Position numbers and translations under genes: made by a program | Origin: a virus | DNA length: 21,130 bases | Virus record (IMG/VR): IMGVR_UViG_3300000405_000072 | Coordinates: 1 to 21,130 of that record | Direction: 5' to 3' (one strand) | Part shown: positions 16,387-21,130 of the stretch, in pieces | Layout: every line of letters begins with the position of its first letter | Position numbering within the stretch: position 1 is the stretch's first letter | Notes under the pieces: model-generated | Seen by the model: the letters and a program-made list of their open reading frames with translations, nothing else | The model's database searches: none | Told to the model about the DNA's origin: nothing

Positions 16387-18639
16387 TTAGTAATATGCTC
16401 TATTAAATATATTATCTTCGTCTCCCTCTGGTGTAGAAGGTTTTTCTATCTCTGTATGAAATTGTTCCTTTATATCGTATTGTCCTACTATGATAGTAGA
16501 TACAGCATCAAAATTACCTTTTTCAAGATTGAACCTTAGTAGTTCTTTAATGCCAGGTTCATCATAAAAGTAATGTAAATTTAGTAAACTTTCATCATTT
16601 TCTCCTTGCCCTCTTTTAAGTCCAAACCAATCCCTTGCATATATAACACCGTCAAGCTTTCTATTCATATTTATTGATATCCCTTTATTCCTACCTGTCT
16701 TATTAGTTTGTAACGCTTTTTTCCAAACAACATCAGGTTCATCTGCAAGTTGATGTAATCTTGTGTTCTTTTTAGCATAATTCTTAACATCACCTCTATC
16801 ATTCTCAAACATAATAATAGCATTATAATAATCAGCGGCTTTAAATAGAATCTCATTAAACTCATCTGTACTATCAGGACGTCCTCTAAAGGCTGCAACT
16901 ATCCTATCTCCTTTTCCTGGGGTATAGATATTATTTCTTTCATATACATAAAAGACACCTAATGAATCTCTACCTGTAATATTTTTTCCATCTTTATCTA
17001 TAGCAAATGGATCATGCCATATTCTATAGAGATTTTCAGGAATCATACCAGTCATTCTATCCCTATATGGTGGACTCCACATTACAAAACAACCGTGAGG
17101 GTCATCTGTTTTCTTTAAAGGAAAGTTAGTAATAGGTTCGTGATAATGCTTTAATTCAGCATCAGTCATAAACATCTTATCCTTAAAAGTAACTTTACCT
17201 TTAACAGTAACTAGATTACCTGATCTAGTAATAGCTTTAATATCAGGATCGTGTTGTACTCTTCTAAGTTGTTCTTCAAATTCTTCTTGTTGGAATATAC
17301 CACTACTATTACGACTAAAAGCTTCTCTAGGAGTAAAGGGTTCTTCCATTACATAATCAGAAAGCTTAGTGGCTTTTCTTGACTTCTTCTTCATTGCCCT
17401 CATTTTGTGTTCATAGTCTACAGCACCTGTAACATTACTATTACCGTGTCTATCTACAAACCCTTCTTTACCCATATAAGTAGCTACAAAGAAACCACAT
17501 TCAGTACCTCTACTATCTTTATCCCATATATTATTAAATGCTAAGAATCCATCTGCACTAGGAGAATACATTAAATCTTCAAAACCTTCCCATTGTTTAT
17601 CTTCACCACCACCAGTACCAAAGACAATCATAAGTCCTGTAGCAAATACACCTGCACCAAGAGTAGGTAAAGTAGAAGATAGTACTTCACTTAATAAGGG
17701 ATTTTTACCGCTTTCCTCTAATAGTACAAAATCACTATCTTTACCCCTTGCAGCACCAGGATTATTAGTAGCAAAACTAACTGCTATTATCCTAGATTTA
17801 AAACCATATTCAATTCCTAAACCATCATTCTTTTTAAATCCAAATTTAATAAATTCCTCTCTATTTAATAATCTTCTTTTCGCCCAATCGGTATTCTTAG
17901 CTATATCTTGAAGATAGTTATCAGCCATAGTCATAGTACCTTCGGGATATAAACTATCAGCGTGATATGCTCCTAATACAGTAGTACTGTTCCTAACTAA
18001 ATCAGCTTTATTTGCAGCAAGCCAACCATTCTTATAAGAATAACCTTTACGTCTAGCTTTACCTACTACTAAATGTTTACCTTTTTTTCTAGCTAGTTCA
18101 ATAGCTTTAAAGTAATAATAATCACTATCAAAGAATTGAGGTAAGGACGTTTCTTTTTGATCTGATAATTCAGAAATATCTTCTCCATTAGCAATCTTAT
18201 CATTAATTGCATCAAGTGTCTTTTTACTTACACGCTTAATTAAAGCAAAATTAAGGTAACCATAATGTTCTCCTGTAATGTGAAGATTCTGTAAACAATA
18301 ACTGCCGTCATCTCTTTTAGAAATAACGGCAGGTAATGTAAGTCCTTCTTTTCTTCTTGTCTCCTCTTTATCCCAGAAAGCATCATACTCTTTCTTATTA
18401 TAAATAGGATGGAAATTAGTGTATTTACCAGTTTCTAAAAAAGTTCTACCAGTAGCACTAAATTCTTCTGTATTATAAAATACTAAATCTATAGGTTCGT
18501 ATAAATCATCTTCATTAAAATCCTTAACAGTAGTATAAGGAGTAGTAATGGTAGGTAGAGTTTCATCTACATTTAGACTAACTAATAAATCAGGAGGCAA
18601 GGATTGCAATATATCAAAACTTTTATAATCTATATGCAT
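16387..18639 (-). CDS. terL: Terminase large subunit (ATPase and nuclease)
   Basis: The protein has 750 residues. The ATPase half shows a P-loop-like segment at 193-202 (GKARRKGYSY) and an acidic Walker B/catalytic element at 302-309 (SDFVLLEE), followed by a GTGGGED coupling-type motif (341-347). The RNase H-like nuclease half shows D543 in RIWHDPFAID, the E612/D614 cluster in IIMFENDRGD, and D711 in KGNFDAVSTI, the three acidic positions expected. It packages DNA into the prohead through the portal encoded directly downstream. The start overlaps the HAD gene by 10 nt. The P-loop lacks the canonical GK[ST] lysine, as in a divergent terminase group. No small terminase gene is recognisable in the window. 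The assignment is strong; no residue was tested. Confidence 0.9.
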   Translation of the reverse strand: MHIDYKSFDILQSLPPDLLVSLNVDETLPTITTPYTTVKDFNEDDLYEPIDLVFYNTEEFSATGRTFLETGKYTNFHPIYNKKEYDAFWDKEETRRKEGLTLPAVISKRDDGSYCLQNLHITGEHYGYLNFALIKRVSKKTLDAINDKIANGEDISELSDQKETSLPQFFDSDYYYFKAIELARKKGKHLVVGKARRKGYSYKNGWLAANKADLVRNSTTVLGAYHADSLYPEGTMTMADNYLQDIAKNTDWAKRRLLNREEFIKFGFKKNDGLGIEYGFKSRIIAVSFATNNPGAARGKDSDFVLLEESGKNPLLSEVLSSTLPTLGAGVFATGLMIVFGTGGGEDKQWEGFEDLMYSPSADGFLAFNNIWDKDSRGTECGFFVATYMGKEGFVDRHGNSNVTGAVDYEHKMRAMKKKSRKATKLSDYVMEEPFTPREAFSRNSSGIFQQEEFEEQLRRVQHDPDIKAITRSGNLVTVKGKVTFKDKMFMTDAELKHYHEPITNFPLKKTDDPHGCFVMWSPPYRDRMTGMIPENLYRIWHDPFAIDKDGKNITGRDSLGVFYVYERNNIYTPGKGDRIVAAFRGRPDSTDEFNEILFKAADYYNAIIMFENDRGDVKNYAKKNTRLHQLADEPDVVWKKALQTNKTGRNKGISINMNRKLDGVIYARDWFGLKRGQGENDESLLNLHYFYDEPGIKELLRFNLEKGNFDAVSTIIVGQYDIKEQFHTEIEKPSTPEGDEDNIFNRAYY

Positions 18640-19115
18640 CCTCTACTTATCCAGTCTATATTAATAATATCAATTAAACTTAGATAACTCATAGATACAT
18701 TTGTAGCTAAGATACTTGTAATATCAGTAGAGCCAAATATAATACACTTAGTAGTATCTAATTCATAATCAATAGCTAATTCATATATCATACCCGGACT
18801 AGGCATAGTATAATAATTCTTTTTATTATTGTAGTTATACACAATACTTTGTGGGGCTATCTTTAACTCTTTTTCTAAAACTTTACAGATTTTTTCTAAC
18901 TTAATTATAAGAGCTTTTTCTATTATATACCCTTCTTCTATACTTGTTTGATTACTTATTATAATAGTCATATAACCCATTCTATTATAATGTTGTATAG
19001 CGTCTAATGTTTCAGGTATAAATTTCCAATCTTCACTATGTATTGGATATTTTTTACCACTTCTAGTAGTAATTAGGGTATTATCTAAATCTATAAACAC
19101 AGCTTTATCTTGCAT
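18630..19115 (-). CDS. HAD/PNK-type phosphatase-like protein with altered motifs
   Basis: This 161-residue protein is a small HAD fold of the histidinol-phosphatase/polynucleotide kinase 3'-phosphatase type. Motif I is intact (FIDLDNTLIT; D9 nucleophile, D11 acid/base) and motif II is visible (IIISNQT; S54, N55, Q56). Motif III is changed: where relatives have a KPxPGM-like pattern, this protein reads TMPSPGM, so Met104 occupies the usual lysine position. Motif IV reads IIFGSTD where VGD is expected. It ends in TAG, the only non-TAA stop in the window, and overlaps the terminase start by 10 nt and follows the nuclease by 2 bp. If active, removal of 3'-phosphates from DNA ends is likely; it may instead be a catalytically weakened or binding protein. 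Confidence 0.75.
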   Translation of the reverse strand: MQDKAVFIDLDNTLITTRSGKKYPIHSEDWKFIPETLDAIQHYNRMGYMTIIISNQTSIEEGYIIEKALIIKLEKICKVLEKELKIAPQSIVYNYNNKKNYYTMPSPGMIYELAIDYELDTTKCIIFGSTDITSILATNVSMSYLSLIDIINIDWISRGCI

Positions 19116-19117
19116 AC

Positions 19118-20122
19118 TTAGTGGGGTTTAATACCTAATCCTAATGGGTTAGGTTTTTTATTATTACTTATATTATTATAATGATGTTCTAACATATTTA
19201 TTACGTCTTGTTCCATATAACGTATTTTTATACACTTAGGGGCAAGACCTGGCCTAATATGCCAAATCTCTAATCCATTCTCTACTAGCTTATATCCCCA
19301 TCTAATCATTATGTAAGCATATAAACTAAGTTGTAAGCTATAGGTCATACCTTTACATAACTCAACATTATTCAAAGGAGAGTGCATATATTCTAGTTTT
19401 CTTACAAACTCACTTGTCTTAACATATACTCCCCCTATTTGTTTCTTCTTGAAATAACCGGATTCAAAGATCATTTCATCTTTATTAGTTTTCCAATCTA
19501 AGATACAAAATTGACGTCCTTTAACAATAAGAACATCAATCATACCTGCAACTTGATAAGCTGTACTATATATTCTTTTTTCAGCAAATATAGTACAACC
19601 TTTATTAATAAAAACAAGTAGTCTATCATATATAACAGGATAGTTAACTCCAATATCAGTAGCATCTAAATCGTGCTTAGTCCTTATAACTAATAACCCT
19701 GCACCTAGAGAAGGGCTAATTAATTTATTAGTTAAACCTTCTTTATCATTCTTACTTTTATTAATACCATCCTCTAGGAAATCGTGTATTTCATTTCCTC
19801 TTGCACAGGCATCTTCTGTAAGTTTCTTCCATTTATTAACAACTAAACTTACTTCATTATTGTTAATAGGGTTTTTATATAAACTTTCTAATGATCTAAA
19901 ATTTCCATCTACAACAATATCTTTACATTTACCTCCATCAGGTCTAACTTTAAATCCGTTATCCCTAAGAGCAACATACATACTCCAATATTTACTATTA
20001 AACTTAGGTTTGTATTTATCAATTAATGTAGTAACACTAGTATATACTAAACCACTATCATCAGTATATTTATGTTCTATAGGCTCAAAAGTTATAGTAG
20101 TTTGTTTTTCTACTCTATCCAT
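19118..20122 (-). CDS. PD-(D/E)XK nuclease (RecB/Cas4-like)
   Basis: This 334-residue protein carries the core of the RecB-like nuclease superfamily in order: H113 (ARGNEIHDFLE), E181 (FAEKRIY), D196 (VAGMIDVLIV), D209 and K211 (CILDWKTNK), and the QxxxY motif (Q264, Y268 in YSLQLSLYAYIM). These define the metal-binding site that cuts DNA. The N-terminal 100 residues (FEPIEHKYTDDSGLVYTSVT and following) are a small lead domain of a type often found in phage nucleases of this group. No Cas4-like cysteine cluster is evident. It lies 2 bp upstream of the HAD gene, so a DNA-end cutting and cleaning pair next to the terminase is attractive. A role in recombination or genome processing is inference; fold assignment is firm. 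Confidence 0.88.
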   Translation of the reverse strand: MDRVEKQTTITFEPIEHKYTDDSGLVYTSVTTLIDKYKPKFNSKYWSMYVALRDNGFKVRPDGGKCKDIVVDGNFRSLESLYKNPINNNEVSLVVNKWKKLTEDACARGNEIHDFLEDGINKSKNDKEGLTNKLISPSLGAGLLVIRTKHDLDATDIGVNYPVIYDRLLVFINKGCTIFAEKRIYSTAYQVAGMIDVLIVKGRQFCILDWKTNKDEMIFESGYFKKKQIGGVYVKTSEFVRKLEYMHSPLNNVELCKGMTYSLQLSLYAYIMIRWGYKLVENGLEIWHIRPGLAPKCIKIRYMEQDVINMLEHHYNNISNNKKPNPLGLGIKPH

Positions 20123-20138
20123 TTCAATACTTATTAAG

Positions 20139-20813
20139 TTATGCTTCTCTATTTCCTACAGTACCTCCACCGTATAATGTACCTTCTTTCAATTCTTCGT
20201 CTAGTAGCTTTTGTTTAAGTTTTTCTATAGTTTCATACGCTTTAGGTAAACTATCATTAATGCTCATAATCTTAGTAGTAGTACCCATTAAAGAATCAGT
20301 AAGATAACTCACCTCTCTCTCTAACTCTTGTTTTTTCTCTTCCTCTATTTCTGCATCTAATTGTAATATTTTATTTTTAAGTCTATCTCTAATTTTTTCT
20401 TTTCTTTCATTAAAAAATCTAATATCTTGACCTAAAGAATAAATAGCTCTATTAGCATTTACATAAGTATAAAACATACTACTTAGATTAAGACCTTCAA
20501 CTAAAGCTACACCTGCTGCACTAATAAGATTATCTAACTTCCAGTTATTAGGTAAACTAGCATAACTTATACAAGAAGTAAAACGAGCTTCATCTGCTAA
20601 ATCCCTGTACATAGATAAAGGGTGATAGTACGTATATACAAACATAAGTTCTTTAAAAGCAAATGCTTTTTTTCTACCATCGTGATCTCCATCACTACCT
20701 CTATCTCTAATAAGAATAGCTTTAAATTCAGGTACATTTCTAGCTTCTGGTTTATTAATCTCTAATAAGCCATCATTATTAATTAAAAATATATCATTAT
20801 GAATTTTTCCCAT
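20139..20813 (-). CDS. Conserved hypothetical protein with C-terminal coiled coil
   Basis: This 224-residue protein has an N-terminal conserved portion with IRDRGSDGDHDGRKKAFAFKE (35-55) and YTYYHPLSMYRDL, which I recall from unknown proteins near the packaging genes of crAss-like phages. Residues about 125-200 are charged and helical (NERKEKIRDRLKNKILQLDA, EIEEEKKQELEREVSYLTD), likely a coiled coil. The C-terminus is Gly-rich (LYGGGTVGNREA). There is no membrane segment or enzyme motif. The start shares one base with the preceding stop (TAATG), and the end lies 16 bp before the nuclease. Position upstream of the nuclease and terminase could hint at a DNA-processing or packaging accessory role, but nothing in the sequence proves it. 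Confidence 0.6.
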   Translation of the reverse strand: MGKIHNDIFLINNDGLLEINKPEARNVPEFKAILIRDRGSDGDHDGRKKAFAFKELMFVYTYYHPLSMYRDLADEARFTSCISYASLPNNWKLDNLISAAGVALVEGLNLSSMFYTYVNANRAIYSLGQDIRFFNERKEKIRDRLKNKILQLDAEIEEEKKQELEREVSYLTDSLMGTTTKIMSINDSLPKAYETIEKLKQKLLDEELKEGTLYGGGTVGNREA

Positions 20814-21043
20814 TATATTGCTTCAACTTGTTTTAGTAATACTTCTAATTCTTCTTTATTACCTATAATACCTTGAAATAAGAATTCTGTTTCATTCCCT
20901 CTTTTACCTTTAATGGTTTGCTTATCGTTAAAACGTAAATCAACAAGTACTTCTAAAAAATACCCTAATTTTCCAGGAGCGTCTTTTACAAAATAGTTTT
21001 TATAAGTTTCTTTAAAATTTAAATCAATTAATAGTTGTTTCAT
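20813..21043 (-). CDS. Small hypothetical protein (76 aa)
   Basis: I do not recognise this protein. It has 76 residues with a mixed pattern: a helix-prone N-terminus (MKQLLIDLNFKETYKNYFV), a beta stretch (FLEVLVDLRFN, ETEFLFQGIIG) and a C-terminal helix (NKEELEVLLKQVEAI). It is soluble, with no signal peptide or membrane segment. Its stop overlaps the next start by one base (TAATG), so translation is probably coupled. It starts 15 bp after the stop of a gene that enters from the right edge. Codon use and gene packing match the neighbours, which supports it as a real gene. Confidence 0.62.
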   Translation of the reverse strand: MKQLLIDLNFKETYKNYFVKDAPGKLGYFLEVLVDLRFNDKQTIKGKRGNETEFLFQGIIGNKEELEVLLKQVEAI

Positions 21044-21058
21044 ATTATTAATTCTACA

Positions 21059-21130
21059 TTAGTCACACTCATTATTTAATTTAGGTAAAGGCTCATTAAG
21101 ATCAGTCGAAAGCATATACTTTTTATAATC
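21059..21130 (-). CDS. 3' end of an unknown gene (partial)
   Basis: The minus strand is open from the right edge for 23 codons (ending PLPKLNNECD) to a TAA at 21061-21059. The tight 15-bp spacing to the next start and the TAA stop fit the operon style. The visible tail is too short to assign a function, and the frame is inferred only from its openness and spacing. Confidence 0.4.
   Translation of the reverse strand, partial: DYKKYMLSTDLNEPLPKLNNECD

Noticed and set aside
16671-16898. Minus-strand 75-codon frame inside terL
   Set aside because: It is in an alternative frame of the terminase nuclease region, where the main frame has the conserved acidic residues.
19860-20177. Plus-strand open frame of 105 codons
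   Set aside because: It is antisense to the nuclease gene and the end of the 224-aa gene. The minus-strand nuclease shows all catalytic motifs, so this frame is a shadow.
1-21130. tRNA genes, integrase, insertion sequences or attachment sites
   Set aside because: No cloverleaf, recombinase motif or terminal inverted repeat could be seen on reading both strands; nearly all of the window is accounted for by phage genes.

Overview
The window looks like part of the virion-structure half of a tailed dsDNA phage of a Bacteroidota host, most likely a crAss-like phage (order Crassvirales). This rests on recalled resemblance of the terminase, portal, capsid and neck-type proteins and on their order; no database search was possible. 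DNA is strongly AT-rich. Every gene I can support lies on the minus strand, so transcription runs from high to low coordinates. Genes are packed with 1 to 14 bp overlaps or gaps under 30 bp, except for two gaps of about 80 bp that each carry a hairpin terminator. There is no Shine-Dalgarno pattern, as is usual for Bacteroidota. Of 19 visible stop codons, 18 are TAA, one is TAG and none is TGA; no ORF requires a recoded stop.

In transcription order: (1) 21130-18630, accessory and packaging-linked genes: the 3' end of an unknown gene, a 76-aa protein, a 224-aa protein with a coiled coil, a PD-(D/E)XK nuclease, and a HAD/PNK-type phosphatase-like protein with altered motifs. (2) 18639-11137, head morphogenesis: large terminase, portal, an acidic scaffold-like protein and the major capsid protein, closed by a terminator. 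(3) 11056-7980: a 318-aa virion protein, a 356-aa neck or ring candidate, and an Ala/Gly-rich 341-aa virion protein, closed by a second terminator. (4) 7901-5080: a 241-aa protein, then a membrane and lysis group (one-TM protein, amidase, TM plus outer-membrane-like protein). (5) 5080-1: connector-type proteins (207, 270 and 423 aa) leading into a large collagen-like, lectin-domain tail fibre that runs off the left edge.

Together the genes cover DNA cutting and packaging (terminase with portal), shell assembly (scaffold, MCP, auxiliary protein), the neck, the receptor-contacting fibre and host lysis. The two terminators sit directly after the two genes whose composition suggests the highest expression, so they probably set stoichiometry. 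The less ordinary parts are a spanin candidate beside the amidase, the altered HAD active site, the terminase P-loop without a GK[ST] lysine, and a connector protein carrying a fused beta domain.
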